64,000 bases of DNA from Actinomycetes bacterium (GCA_023443125.1 JAEZVO010000021.1:35472-99471), one strand, 5' to 3'; counted from the stretch's first letter, positions 41,407 to 50,152 are shown. Notes: a model not told the origin generated them from the letters alone. Numbers and translations: made by a program.

Positions 41407-42330
41407 TCAGTACGCGAACACCTCGTCGACGGCAGACTCCGGCACGTCCTCGAGGCGTTGCCAGCGCCACTGCGGGCGGCTGTCTTTGTCGACAAGCAGC
41501 GCGCGCACGCCCTCGGCGAAGTCGATGGGGATCATGCGTTCGGCCAGGCGCAGGTCTTGGCCGAATACCTCAGACAGCCGCAGGTTGGCGGCCCGACGCA
41601 GGCCGCGCAGCGCGACGTGCACCGCGAACGGGCTATGCGCGCGAATCTCAGTAGCGGCAGCGTTCGCATCAGGGTGTTCGTGCTCTTCGAGGCGACGCAC
41701 GATCTCGACGGCGTCGTCGCCTTGGTAACACTCCTCAATCCACTGCGCCTCGGATGAGAACAGCGGAGCGGGGAGTTCGCCGTCGCGGGAATCGTCGGCG
41801 ATGTTGAGGCGCAGCGCGTCGCCGCCAGTGAACGTGCGGCTGGTGAGCGCGAGATGCGTGCCAACGGCACCGGCACGCGAGAGCTGGTACATGATGGCGC
41901 AGTCGGGGAAGAAACCGATCTTCGTTTCGGGCATGGCCAGCGTGGAGGATTGCCCGACGATGCGCCTCGCGGCATGTCCGGTGAGGCCGAGGCCACCGCC
42001 CATGGTGATGCCGTGCATCTGCGCGGTCACGGGCGCGGGGGAGGTGGCGAGCAGCATGTCGACGGCGTATTCGAGCTCGAGGAATTGCAGCCAAGGGCCG
42101 TCGTCGAGGAGTTTCTGGCGCAACTCGCGCACGTCGGCGCCCGCGCAGAAGCCGCGCTCGCCTTCCCCGCGCAGCTCGATGGCGGTGATGGTCTTCTTAT
42201 GCAGCCAGTTTTGGAGGGACTCATAGACGGCTTCGAGCATCTCGAGGTTGAGTGCGTTGATGGCGCGTGGGCGACACAAGGTGAGGTGGCCCACGCCGTC
42301 GATGATCTCGCTGCGAATGAGTTCCGTCAT
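41407..42330 (-). CDS. Enoyl-CoA hydratase/3-hydroxyisobutyryl-CoA hydrolase-like protein
   Basis: Crotonase-fold enzyme. 'RGEGERGFCAGADVRELRQ' holds one oxyanion-hole strand and 'QMHGITMGGGLGLTGHA' the other. 'LAMPETKIGFFPDCAIMYQL' resembles the 3-hydroxyisobutyryl-CoA hydrolase signature (PETxIGxFPD). At 307 aa it is shorter than typical HIBCH (about 340-380), so the C-terminal part is reduced. The start at 42330 lacks a ribosome site, but TAAACT lies 8 nt upstream, suggesting a leaderless mRNA. Role in valine breakdown is possible but unproven; no other valine genes are near. Confidence 0.78.
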   Translation of the reverse strand: MTELIRSEIIDGVGHLTLCRPRAINALNLEMLEAVYESLQNWLHKKTITAIELRGEGERGFCAGADVRELRQKLLDDGPWLQFLELEYAVDMLLATSPAPVTAQMHGITMGGGLGLTGHAARRIVGQSSTLAMPETKIGFFPDCAIMYQLSRAGAVGTHLALTSRTFTGGDALRLNIADDSRDGELPAPLFSSEAQWIEECYQGDDAVEIVRRLEEHEHPDANAAATEIRAHSPFAVHVALRGLRRAANLRLSEVFGQDLRLAERMIPIDFAEGVRALLVDKDSRPQWRWQRLEDVPESAVDEVFAY

Positions 42331-42806
42331 GGCTCATGAGTTTACAGAGCGCATTTCGTTCCTGTGCGACTCAGCGCACAGCAGGTGCCTACAGCCTGGC
42401 TGCTATCGACAGCTGGCGTGCCCCGGGCCGAGGTATGAGGGAGGCCGGACGCAGGGGGGGTGAGCGTCCGGCCTCGGCCACGCGTTTCCAGGTAGTGATG
42501 GGGGGGAACTTACGTACCTTCAACTGCGTGGCGAAGAAACAATAGCTCGGAGTGGGGTCACCTTCAAAGCCGGAATGGCTAATACACACTATTTTTTTAT
42601 TCGAGGGTTCTAGTGATCCTTTTCTTACCCAGTTTGGCGCCCTGACTAGGCAATGTAATTGAAAAGTGCCGGATTATTCGAATCCGCAGTTGGTCATTGT
42701 CTGCCCAAAGTACATCGGCTTCTTGGAGCCACACCCTTTACGCTGGCCCCACCAAAGAATCTATCCGCAATGCCTCGATCATCGACGATGAAGCTCAGCG
42801 AATCGA
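42331..42806. other. Long intergenic region with one strong hairpin and an AT-rich stretch
   Basis: This 476 bp region has no credible gene. It holds a perfect 12 bp hairpin (42441-42475). The half nearer ptsI (42520-42700) is clearly poorer in GC than its surroundings and includes a run of seven T at about 42592. I see no riboswitch I can name. It could be a promoter region for the crotonase-family gene, an RNA gene, or decayed sequence. Confidence 0.4.
42441..42475. terminator. GC-rich hairpin with poly-G loop
   Basis: Arms GAGGCCGGACGC (42441-42452) and GCGTCCGGCCTC (42464-42475) pair perfectly around an 11 nt loop containing seven G in a row. An alternative partner for the right arm, GGCCGAGG, lies at 42426-42433, so two mutually exclusive folds exist. 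No T-run follows. Terminator or attenuator is the best guess. Confidence 0.45.
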
Positions 42807-44480
42807 TCAGAGCACCTGCTTGAGATCCGGATGGACGAGGGCGTGCACGGCTCGCCGCGCCGCCGTCGGGGAATGAGTGGCGAGCACGGCCTCCAGCATC
42901 TCCTCGCAGTCGGCGACGGTGTGCCGCGCCAGCGAGGCACGAACGAGCGGCACCCGGGGCAGCGCCATCGACAGCGACCGCACCCCAGCACCCACGGCTA
43001 CCAGCGCCAACAGCGGGTCGCCACACGCCTCCCCACACATGCCGATGGGTTTACCTGCCGCCGCCCCCGCGTCGGCGGCGAGCTTCGTGAGCTGCCACAA
43101 CGCGGGCTGCCAGGCGTCGAGGAGATCGGCGAGCCCACCGTTCAGGCGATCGGCAGCGAAGAGATACTGCGACAGATCGTTCGTGCCGAGCGAGGCGAAG
43201 TCGCAGCCCTCCAGCACGTGGCTCGCCTGCAGTGCGGCACTGGGCACTTCAATCATCGCCCCGACGTACGGGATCCCGACGCTATGCGCGAGCTCATAGA
43301 ACCAGGCCGCCTCGGACGCAGTGGAGACCATCGGCGCCATCACCCACACGTCGGTGCGCGTGATGCGGGCGGCCTGCGCGATCGCCGTGAGTTGATCAGT
43401 GATGATGCGGGGCATCACCCCATAGAGCCGCATCCCCCGCATCCCGAGCGCGGGGTTCTCGTCGATGCTGGTGGGTACGAAGGGAAGTGGCTTGTCAGCG
43501 CCAGAATCGAGCGTACGGATGACCACCTTGCGCCCCTGGAGCGCCTGGAAGATGCGTCGGTAGGTGTCGGTTTGTTCCTCCACGCTCGGCGCGGTCTGCC
43601 GCCCCAGATACAGGAACTCGCTGCGGAACAACCCCGTGCCCTCGACGTCGGAGCGGCCGGCAGCCATCGCGTCGGCAACCGTTCCCAGGTTCGCCAACAG
43701 CGCTACCGGCCTACCGTCTTTTGTGTGACCTGGCCCCCCGTCCTGCTGCTCGAGCGCAGCGCGACGCTCACCCTTGCGTGCCCACTCGTCGGTGTCGTCG
43801 TGGTTAGGATTGACCGCTACCTGCCCGACGGTGCCGTCCACCGCCAGGAACGTGGCGTCCACGTCGAGGATGCCGGAGCACTGCACGACGGCGGGGATGC
43901 CGAGCTGCGACGCCAAGATCGCAGTATGCGACGTCGGCCCGCCCTGCTCCGTCACCACGGCCAGCACCATGTCGGAATCGAGGCCGACGGTGTCCGCTGG
44001 GGCGAGTTCCGTCGCGACGATCACCGCCGGCTCAGTGAGTTCCGGCAGGCCCGGCTCCGGGCGCCCGAGCAACCGGGCGTGTGCGCGACGATGCACGTCG
44101 CGAAGGTCGGCCACCCGTTCCGACATGTAGCCGCCCAGACTGCTAAGCATCTGCGCGAAGTGGTCGATGGCACCGGCCAGGGCGTGGAGTCTCCCCTTGC
44201 CAGCCTGCAATTGCCGGCCCACCTCGTCGCTGATCGCCGGATCACGGGCGATCATGGCAGTGGCGCGTAGCACGTCGGCCGAATCTGCTTCCGCAACGGA
44301 CTCCGCCCGCTGCTCCATGCCGCGCGCAACGTCTTCCAGCGTCGCGACGATCAGCCGCTGCACCTCGTCGGGATCCGCTTCGACGGGCTCCGTCGCCGGC
44401 AGCTCGACCGCATCGTGATGCACGACGACGACACGGCCCTGCGCCAACCCAGGGCTGACCCCGATGCCGCTCAATCTCAT
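42807..44480 (-). CDS. ptsI: Phosphoenolpyruvate-protein phosphotransferase (PTS enzyme I)
   Basis: First enzyme of the sugar phosphotransferase system, moving phosphate from PEP to HPr. 557 aa. The phospho-His is in 'TEQGGPTSHTAILASQLG' at His185. The PEP-binding TIM barrel has 'GTGLFRSEFLYLGR', 'LDSGADKPLPF' and 'GMCGEACGDPLLALV' with active Cys482. ATG at 44480; TATTCT ends 6 nt upstream, suggesting a leaderless transcript. No HPr or EII gene is adjacent, so its partners lie elsewhere. Confidence 0.93.
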   Translation of the reverse strand: MRLSGIGVSPGLAQGRVVVVHHDAVELPATEPVEADPDEVQRLIVATLEDVARGMEQRAESVAEADSADVLRATAMIARDPAISDEVGRQLQAGKGRLHALAGAIDHFAQMLSSLGGYMSERVADLRDVHRRAHARLLGRPEPGLPELTEPAVIVATELAPADTVGLDSDMVLAVVTEQGGPTSHTAILASQLGIPAVVQCSGILDVDATFLAVDGTVGQVAVNPNHDDTDEWARKGERRAALEQQDGGPGHTKDGRPVALLANLGTVADAMAAGRSDVEGTGLFRSEFLYLGRQTAPSVEEQTDTYRRIFQALQGRKVVIRTLDSGADKPLPFVPTSIDENPALGMRGMRLYGVMPRIITDQLTAIAQAARITRTDVWVMAPMVSTASEAAWFYELAHSVGIPYVGAMIEVPSAALQASHVLEGCDFASLGTNDLSQYLFAADRLNGGLADLLDAWQPALWQLTKLAADAGAAAGKPIGMCGEACGDPLLALVAVGAGVRSLSMALPRVPLVRASLARHTVADCEEMLEAVLATHSPTAARRAVHALVHPDLKQVL

Positions 44481-44646
44481 ACTCACAGAATATGGGGCGC
44501 AGGAGCGAAGGCAATTCGGCCCGCCCCAGGAGCCGACGTCTCGCATCCGGAAACCTGGCGCGGATACCGTCGGGTTTTTCTCGTGTCTACCCTGTGACTG
44601 ACCCCGGTGTGTTGGTACTTTTGACTTGGCTCAATATTGATTGCTC

Positions 44647-44662
44647 TCGTGATGCGTCACGA
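44647..44662. promoter_or_regulatory. Inverted repeat in leader of the tyrosine/glutamine-rich membrane protein
   Basis: TCGTGA-TGCG-TCACGA, 24 bp before the ATG at 44686. It could be an operator or a small leader hairpin. Confidence 0.3.
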
Positions 44663-44685
44663 AGGCAAGCTGAGAAAGGAAACAC

Positions 44686-45090
44686 ATGTCCCAGTACGGT
44701 CAGAACCCACAGGGAGACTACAGCGAGCCGAACTACGGTTCGCAGCCGTACGGCCAGTCACAGCAGGGCGGCTACGGCAGTTACCAGCAGCCCACCGGCA
44801 TGCAGCAGTACGCCGCGTACGGGCAGCAGCCGGAACACCCCCAGGCCCAGACGGTGCTCATCCTCGGCATCCTCGGTTTCTTTACCTCTATCACTGCGTT
44901 CATTGGCTGGTACATGGGCGGTCAGGCGAAGAAGGAGATCGAGGCCGGCGCTCCCTACCGTTGGGACGGTAACCTCAAGACTGGCTACCTCATTAGCAAG
45001 ATCCTGTCGATCATTTCCATCGTCGGCTTGGCCTTCATGGTGCTCATGTTCATTCTCATGTTCGCCGGCCTGTCTGCGATGGGCAGCTAG
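44686..45090 (+). CDS. DUF4190-like small membrane protein with Gln/Tyr/Gly-rich N-terminus
   Basis: 134 aa. The first 55 residues are a low-complexity Gln/Tyr/Gly/Pro segment ('MSQYGQNPQGDYSEPNYGSQ'). Two hydrophobic blocks follow ('VLILGILGFFTSITAFIGWY' and 'ILSIISIVGLAFMVLMFILM') separated by a conserved-looking 'GGQAKKEIEAGAPYRWDGNL'. This layout is common in actinomycete DUF4190-type proteins of unknown role. ATG at 44686 with GAAAGGAAA upstream. Confidence 0.72.
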   Translation: MSQYGQNPQGDYSEPNYGSQPYGQSQQGGYGSYQQPTGMQQYAAYGQQPEHPQAQTVLILGILGFFTSITAFIGWYMGGQAKKEIEAGAPYRWDGNLKTGYLISKILSIISIVGLAFMVLMFILMFAGLSAMGS

Positions 45091-45135
45091 TAAGCACTAG
45101 GGCGTCGTCGCCAACCTCGAAGCGGTCGGCCAAAG

Positions 45136-45906
45136 CTACCGGATGAACACCGGTTGGTCTTTGGTCGACCGTTCTTCGTCGTAGCGGTATCCGAGCCCGT
45201 CGAAGTGGGTGATGGCGCTCGCCGTGCGCACTCTGTTGCGCACCAACCAGCCCGCCATCGCTCCGCGCGCCCGCTTGGCGTGGAACGAGACGACGCGGGG
45301 CGTGCCGTCGGCGGCGCGATCCTCGAAGCGGGGGCTGATCACCCGCCCGCCCAGGCGCTCGGGCTGGACTGCTTTGAAGTACTCGTTCGACGCCAGGTTG
45401 ACCAGCACATTCGCGCCCGGGGAGGCGTCGAGATCGCGGCGCAGTGCGTCGGTGATGCGGGTGCCCCACCACTCGTACAGGTCGTCGCCGCGCATGGTGG
45501 AGAGCTTCGTGCCCATCTCGAGGCGGTAGGGCTGGATGAGGTCGAGTGGGCGCAGGATGCCGTAGAGGCCCGAGAGGATGCGCAGTGTTTTCTGCGACTC
45601 GGTGAAATCGCGCGCGTCGAAGCTGCCGGCCTCCAGCCCGCGGTAGACGTCCCCGTCGAATGCGAGCACCGCGGGCTTCGCGTTGGAGCGGGTGTGCTCC
45701 GCCTCGTACGCGCGGAAGCGCTCGACGTTGAGCGTCGCAATGTCTTCCGAGACGCCCATGAGCGCCTGGAGATCGTCGGCTGACTTCGCCCGCAACACCT
45801 CGACGAGGCCGGACGTTTCACGAAGCATGCGCGGTTCGGAGTGCTTCTTCGTACACGATTTCGAATCGAAGTCGAGCGTCTTGGCGGGCGAGAGCACAGA
45901 AAGCAT
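45136..45906 (-). CDS. yaaA: Peroxide stress protein YaaA (DUF328/UPF0246)
   Basis: 256 aa member of the YaaA family, which limits free iron and DNA damage during peroxide stress in E. coli. It opens with 'MLSVLSPAKTLDFDSKSCTK' and contains 'FDARDFTESQKTLRILSGLY' and 'VISPRFEDR' stretches typical of the family. ATG at 45906 with GGGGGA upstream. It lies alone between two intergenic repeats. Confidence 0.92.
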   Translation of the reverse strand: MLSVLSPAKTLDFDSKSCTKKHSEPRMLRETSGLVEVLRAKSADDLQALMGVSEDIATLNVERFRAYEAEHTRSNAKPAVLAFDGDVYRGLEAGSFDARDFTESQKTLRILSGLYGILRPLDLIQPYRLEMGTKLSTMRGDDLYEWWGTRITDALRRDLDASPGANVLVNLASNEYFKAVQPERLGGRVISPRFEDRAADGTPRVVSFHAKRARGAMAGWLVRNRVRTASAITHFDGLGYRYDEERSTKDQPVFIR

Positions 45907-45994
45907 TCCCCCAGTCTATGGACGCCTCCTGCCCCGAGCCAACGCCCGCGTGTGTCGTCGGGCCTGGCTCTTCCGAGACCGGCCGCTGCAACGC

Positions 45995-46081
45995 AAAAGT
46001 GACCGTTATCCTCCACGTCCGTCAGATGTCACCCCCATTTCGGGGGTCATCTGCTTCTCGTGGAGGATAACGGTCACTTTT
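45995..46081. terminator. Long palindromic repeat, copy A (TGACCGTTATCCTCCAC family)
   Basis: Perfect 23 bp arms at 45995-46017 and 46059-46081 with an inner C5/G5 stem, so the whole 87 bp can fold into one hairpin. Read on the minus strand it follows the AGPS-like gene and ends in TTTT; on the plus strand it also ends in TTTT, so it may terminate both ways. The arm is shared with copies at 23049 and 50230. Confidence 0.75.
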
Positions 46082-46098
46082 GAGGCGGTACCGCCTCA
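46081..46098. repeat. 18 bp palindrome over the stop codon of the AGPS-like gene
   Basis: TGAGGCGGTACCGCCTCA is a perfect palindrome. It includes the stop codon of the AGPS-like gene and abuts the long palindromic repeat, giving two stacked palindromes. Confidence 0.6.
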
Positions 46099-47802
46099 GG
46101 CCTTCGTGTTCGTCGAGACGCCGGGCTCGCCGTCGTGGACGATCTTGCCGGGGTTCAGATTCTTGCCCGGGTCGATGCCCTCGAACAGCACCCGCTGCAC
46201 GTGCACGCCCGCCGGCGAGATGTCCTGCTCCATCCACGGGCTGTGCTCCTCGCCCACGCCGTGGTGGTGCGAGACGGTGCCGTGGTGATCCATGAACGCC
46301 TGCTGCACCGCCTGCTTGCACACGTCGTAGTTGTGCTCGGCCGTCTCCGTGTTGTCGTTGATGACGAACGTGAAGTACTGGCAGGCACCCGCGTGGTAGG
46401 AGTGCGACAGGTGGCAGAACACGGTGCCCTGACGCCCCGTCGACTCCAGCGCCTTGAAGAACGCCTTGCGGGTCTCGTCGTAAATCTCGACGGCCTTGCT
46501 CCAGGGCGTGGTGGTCTCGGACACGTCGCAGATCAAGCCGCGGTCGAGCATGTAGTCGCGGATGTAGGGGGTGTCGTACTTCTTCTGGTCGTACATGCTG
46601 CCCGGGCCGGAGCCGACGCCGAAGCCGCCGTGCTTGCGCACGATCTTGCCGACGAGGCCCTTCTCGTAGCGCACGTGGTTGGGGGAGCCTTCAAAGCCGA
46701 TGAGGCACATGGCGATCTGCTCCAGATCCCACTTCTTCATTTCCATGAACTTCTGCACGGCCTGGTTCGACCACTTGGAGATTTTGGAGCTCGATTCTTT
46801 GCCGTTAGCCATGATGTACTGCGTCTCGATCGCGTCGGAGACGCGCGCCATCATCACGTCGGCGTCGGACTCCACAATCTCCTGGCAGGCCTTGAGCCCG
46901 GCGTAGTAGTCGGGGAAGAAGTACGACTGAATCTCGCGCGCCTCGGGGATGCGGTGCACCTGCATCCACGCCTCGGTGATGATGCCGAGGCGCCCCTCGG
47001 AGCCCAGCACCATCTCACGCACGCTCGGGCCCGACGACGTCGACGGCAGCGGGCGCAGCTCCAGCACCTCGCCCGGCATCACCATGCGCAGACCGCGCGT
47101 GATGTCGGCGATGTCGCCGTACTTGTCAGACTGCATGCCGGTGGAGCGCGTCGCGATCCAGCCGCCGAGTGTGGACCACACGAAGGAGTCGGGCTGGTGG
47201 CCCATCGTCCATCCCCGCGCGCCCAGCTGTTCTTCCATGTCAGGGCCAAATACACCGGCCTGGATGCGCGCGAGGCCGGATTCCTCGTCGATCTCCAGCA
47301 CCTTGTTCAAGCGCCCCATGTTGACGCTCACGACGGCGCGTTGCTCGTCGGGCTGCGCCTCCAGGGCGCCGACGATGTTGGAGCCGCCGCCGAACGGGAT
47401 GAGCACAGCATTCGCCTCGACGACGGTGTCCATGATCTGGATGATCTCGTCCTCATCGGCGGGGTAGAGCACGACGTCGGGGATGCGCCCCAGGTCGCCG
47501 CGACGGATGCGCATGAGATCGCGTACGCCCTTGCCGTAGCAGTGCACGACGCGGGTCTCGTCGTCGTCGTGGAGGTACTTCTCACCCACGATTTCGCGCA
47601 GCTTCTCGCGCAGCGCGTCGTCGATCTGCGGCGCGGGCACGTCGAGGCTGGAGAAGTCAGGCTTCGCCGGGGTGGCGTCGTGGATGTCGAGCCCCACCAT
47701 CTTCTTCACGAAGGAGCGGAACTTGGGCCGCCCCTCGTCGGAGTAGCCGAGGCCCTCCTCGCCCCAGCCCCACCATTTCTGTTGCTTCACGGCCTCGATC
47801 AT
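46096..47802 (-). CDS. Alkyl-dihydroxyacetonephosphate synthase-like FAD enzyme (AGPS family)
   Basis: FAD-dependent enzyme of the VAO/PCMH fold, closely similar to eukaryotic alkyl-DHAP synthase, which swaps the acyl chain of acyl-DHAP for a fatty alcohol to make an ether bond. 568 aa. FAD motifs 'LIPFGGGSNIVGALE' and 'TMGHQPDSFVWSTLGGWIAT' with 'RSTGMQSDKYGDI'. The active-site Tyr segment reads 'SYHAGACQYFTF' (human TYDAGACIYFYF) and the triple-His loop 'SHHHGVG' is intact at 511-517. Third gene of an operon with an acyltransferase and a reductase, overlapping the former by 4 nt. A D-lactate/glycolate oxidase-like role is less likely given the intact HHH motif. Confidence 0.85.
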   Translation of the reverse strand: MIEAVKQQKWWGWGEEGLGYSDEGRPKFRSFVKKMVGLDIHDATPAKPDFSSLDVPAPQIDDALREKLREIVGEKYLHDDDETRVVHCYGKGVRDLMRIRRGDLGRIPDVVLYPADEDEIIQIMDTVVEANAVLIPFGGGSNIVGALEAQPDEQRAVVSVNMGRLNKVLEIDEESGLARIQAGVFGPDMEEQLGARGWTMGHQPDSFVWSTLGGWIATRSTGMQSDKYGDIADITRGLRMVMPGEVLELRPLPSTSSGPSVREMVLGSEGRLGIITEAWMQVHRIPEAREIQSYFFPDYYAGLKACQEIVESDADVMMARVSDAIETQYIMANGKESSSKISKWSNQAVQKFMEMKKWDLEQIAMCLIGFEGSPNHVRYEKGLVGKIVRKHGGFGVGSGPGSMYDQKKYDTPYIRDYMLDRGLICDVSETTTPWSKAVEIYDETRKAFFKALESTGRQGTVFCHLSHSYHAGACQYFTFVINDNTETAEHNYDVCKQAVQQAFMDHHGTVSHHHGVGEEHSPWMEQDISPAGVHVQRVLFEGIDPGKNLNPGKIVHDGEPGVSTNTKA

Positions 47803-48614
47803 TCGTCCTCCTGACGGGTTGCCTGTTGTTTGGCCTGGCGGGCCAGTTGATCAACTTCAGATTTCGCTGCCTCTTCGAGCGCGGCGCTACGTGCATATTC
47901 GACGAGCGTCTTGCGCCCGTAGGCCATGGCGGTGGTGTCGTGGAGCTCGATGAGCTGCCTACGCATGCGTTCGCTGAACGAGTGCGCGATCTCGCCACGT
48001 TGCGGGAACATCGGCCGCCCAATCACGACGTGCACCTCCGGCCTACCACGCGGCATCTGGCGCTGCTGGGCTGGCCAAGCCTCGTACGCGCCGACCAGCG
48101 CGATGGGCACAGCCGGGCAGCCGTTCGAGATGCACAGCGCCGCAGTGCCGTGGTGGAACTTGCCCATCGCGCCGGTGCGGGAACGCGTGCCCTCGGGGAA
48201 AATCAGCAGCGGGACACCGTCGGAGAGTAACGCCGCGGACATGCCGCGCTGCCCCTTCTTAGAACCCTTGCCGCCCTTGCCGCGGTCGATAGGGTAGCCG
48301 TTCATGAAGAGGCTCATGGGGGCGGATTTCCACCACTTGTCGTAGAAGTGATCCCCTGCGGCGCCGACGGCCACGTGCGAGCTGAGCTTGCTGGGCATCG
48401 ACGTCAAGATGAGGGGTGCGTCGAAGTGGGAGCTGTGGTTCCCAAACACGACGAAGGGCGCTTCGAGGTTGGCGATGTTCGCCCGGCCGTGCACGCGGAT
48501 TTTGAGTATGCGTTGCAGCGCGGGTTTGAGGAGCAGCATTTGCGCTGCTTGCCGCGTCGCCATGGCGGTGCGGTTGGAGTAGCGCTTCCGCTGGACTGCG
48601 AGATCTTTCGCCAT
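47799..48614 (-). CDS. PlsC-like glycerolipid acyltransferase
   Basis: Acyltransferase of the LPLAT superfamily. 271 aa with block I 'NHSSHFDAPLI' (HX4D: His60, Asp65), block III 'LLIFPEGTRSRTGAMG' and block IV 'GCPAVPIALVG'. The usual reaction is acylation of lysophosphatidate or glycerol phosphate; between an AGPS homologue and a reductase it may act on DHAP or on alkyl-glycerol phosphate. The C-terminal 40 residues are a charged helix. Middle gene of the operon, 3 nt after the reductase stop. Confidence 0.85.
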   Translation of the reverse strand: MAKDLAVQRKRYSNRTAMATRQAAQMLLLKPALQRILKIRVHGRANIANLEAPFVVFGNHSSHFDAPLILTSMPSKLSSHVAVGAAGDHFYDKWWKSAPMSLFMNGYPIDRGKGGKGSKKGQRGMSAALLSDGVPLLIFPEGTRSRTGAMGKFHHGTAALCISNGCPAVPIALVGAYEAWPAQQRQMPRGRPEVHVVIGRPMFPQRGEIAHSFSERMRRQLIELHDTTAMAYGRKTLVEYARSAALEEAAKSEVDQLARQAKQQATRQEDE

Positions 48615-48617
48615 CGG

Positions 48618-49391
48618 TTACTTCTTGCGGGAGTTGGTGAGTTTGCGGGAGAACCACCGCAGGAATGACTTCGGGGCGAACTTCGCGACGATGAGCGCCA
48701 CCTTCCATTTCAGCGACGGGATGCTCACCGGTTTGCCCTTTTCCGCGTCGGCGAGGCACTGGCGGATGAGGGTTTCGATGTTGATCCAGACGAGGTCGGG
48801 GAGGCTGTGGGCCTTGATGCCGGCGCGCTGGTGGAATTCCGTCTTGACCCATCCAGGGCACAGGGCAGTGACGGTGACGCCCGTGCCGTGCAGTTCGACG
48901 CCCAGCGATTCCGAGTAGTTGTACGCCCACGCCTTCACGGCCGAGTAGTTTCCGGTGAAGATGAACCCGGCCGACGACGCGACGTTGATGATGCGCCCCT
49001 TGCCGCGGGCGCGCATCGCCCGGCCGGCCGCGCCTCCCAAGATCAGTACTGCGAGGCACATCACGTCGAGGGCGCGCGCGTGCTCGTCGATGTGCGCGGG
49101 GTCGAGCACCGTCGAGTGGAGCCCGAAGCCTGCGTTGTTGATGAACAGGTCGAGCGGTTTCGACGGGTCTTCAATAATGTTCGCGATGCGCTCGACGTCT
49201 TCTCGCACCGCCAGATCCGCTTGATGCGTCTCAACGGACACGCCGAACTTCTCTTCGAAGTCCGACGCGATCGACGCGAGACGCTGCGCGTTTCGGGCCA
49301 CGAGCACAAGGTCTGTGCCGCGGCCCGCGAGCTCACGTGCGAATGCCAGCCCAATGCCGGAAGTACCGCCGGTGATCATCGCTGTAGCCAT
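48618..49391 (-). CDS. Short-chain dehydrogenase/reductase
   Basis: NAD(P)H-dependent SDR of the classical type. 257 aa. Cofactor loop 'ITGGTSGIG' at residues 6-14, 'INNAGFGLHSTVL', catalytic Ser in 'NVASSAGFIF' and Tyr/Lys in 'YSAVK'. The C-terminal 30 residues are basic and hydrophobic ('VALIVAKFAPKSFLRWFSRK'), which could bind the membrane. As first gene of the AGPS operon it is the candidate acyl/alkyl-DHAP reductase, the third step of ether lipid synthesis; this role is inferred from context. Confidence 0.83.
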   Translation of the reverse strand: MATAMITGGTSGIGLAFARELAGRGTDLVLVARNAQRLASIASDFEEKFGVSVETHQADLAVREDVERIANIIEDPSKPLDLFINNAGFGLHSTVLDPAHIDEHARALDVMCLAVLILGGAAGRAMRARGKGRIINVASSAGFIFTGNYSAVKAWAYNYSESLGVELHGTGVTVTALCPGWVKTEFHQRAGIKAHSLPDLVWINIETLIRQCLADAEKGKPVSIPSLKWKVALIVAKFAPKSFLRWFSRKLTNSRKK

Positions 49392-49483
49392 GAATCCAAC
49401 CGTAGCGCGTCAACGTGGTTATCGGCCTCTGAATACCGCCAATCTTGCAAGACGACGCTTGTGGGCTGCACCGCAGTGTGGAA

Positions 49484-50152
49484 TCAGTCGAACGACCAGC
49501 GGGCGTGGGCGCCCAGCGAGTTGTCGTAGCTGACGAGGATTCCGTCGATCTCTTCATCCGTCATCTCGAAGCTCAGGTATCCGGAGACGCACTCGCCGGG
49601 CGCCAGTTCCGCGGTCTCCGGGTAAGCGGGCTTATAACCACCGGAGGTCTTGCGCTTCAACTCGGTGCCCGAAGGAATCAGCTCGTGTTTCCAAGCCGAC
49701 GCATTGACGGGCATCTTGCCCTTGTCCTTGAACTCGTCTGGGAGCTCCTTCACGCACGTCTCGGCGTAGATGCCGGAGAGCCCGTCGATGTGCTTCGGCG
49801 GGTTGTCTGGTTGGGATACCTCGACAGTGACGTAGTTGAAGGTGAACTTCGCGTCACCGTGGTTCGTCTGTTCTTTCTGATCCTCGTGTTCGGGTTCGGA
49901 GTCGTCGCTGGGTTCGGAAGAATTGTCCGTCGGCTCGGAAGGGTTTTCGCTCGGCTCTTCGTCCGTGCCGGGAGCGGGCTCCGATTCGGAGGGTTCGGCC
50001 GACCCCGCCTGGTTCGGCGTCTCGGTCACCGTGACGGTGGGTTCGCTCGTCGAGGTAGAGCCGCTTGCGTTCTCCTCGTTGGCACCGCAGGCCGTAAGGC
50101 CAAGCGCCAGGGCTGCTGCAGAAGTGATGCTTGCGATGGTCTTGATGGTCAT
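49484..50152 (-). CDS. Putative lipoprotein with acidic Ser/Pro/Glu linker
   Basis: 222 aa surface lipoprotein. Signal peptide with lipobox 'LGLTACGAN' and Cys22. A linker of about 75 residues rich in Ser, Glu, Thr and Pro leads to an Ig-like or beta-sandwich domain ('GDAKFTFNYVTVEVSQPDNP', 'GECVSGYLSFEMTDEEIDGI') of the DUF4352-like type, with two cysteines. ATG at 50152 with GAGGAGG upstream. Function unknown. Confidence 0.75.
   Translation of the reverse strand: MTIKTIASITSAAALALGLTACGANEENASGSTSTSEPTVTVTETPNQAGSAEPSESEPAPGTDEEPSENPSEPTDNSSEPSDDSEPEHEDQKEQTNHGDAKFTFNYVTVEVSQPDNPPKHIDGLSGIYAETCVKELPDEFKDKGKMPVNASAWKHELIPSGTELKRKTSGGYKPAYPETAELAPGECVSGYLSFEMTDEEIDGILVSYDNSLGAHARWSFD

Noticed and set aside
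46135..47814. 559-codon plus-strand open frame opposite the AGPS-like gene
   Set aside because: Antisense shadow caused by high GC at third positions; Leu/Val/His/Asp-rich, with no motif, while the other strand has a full enzyme.
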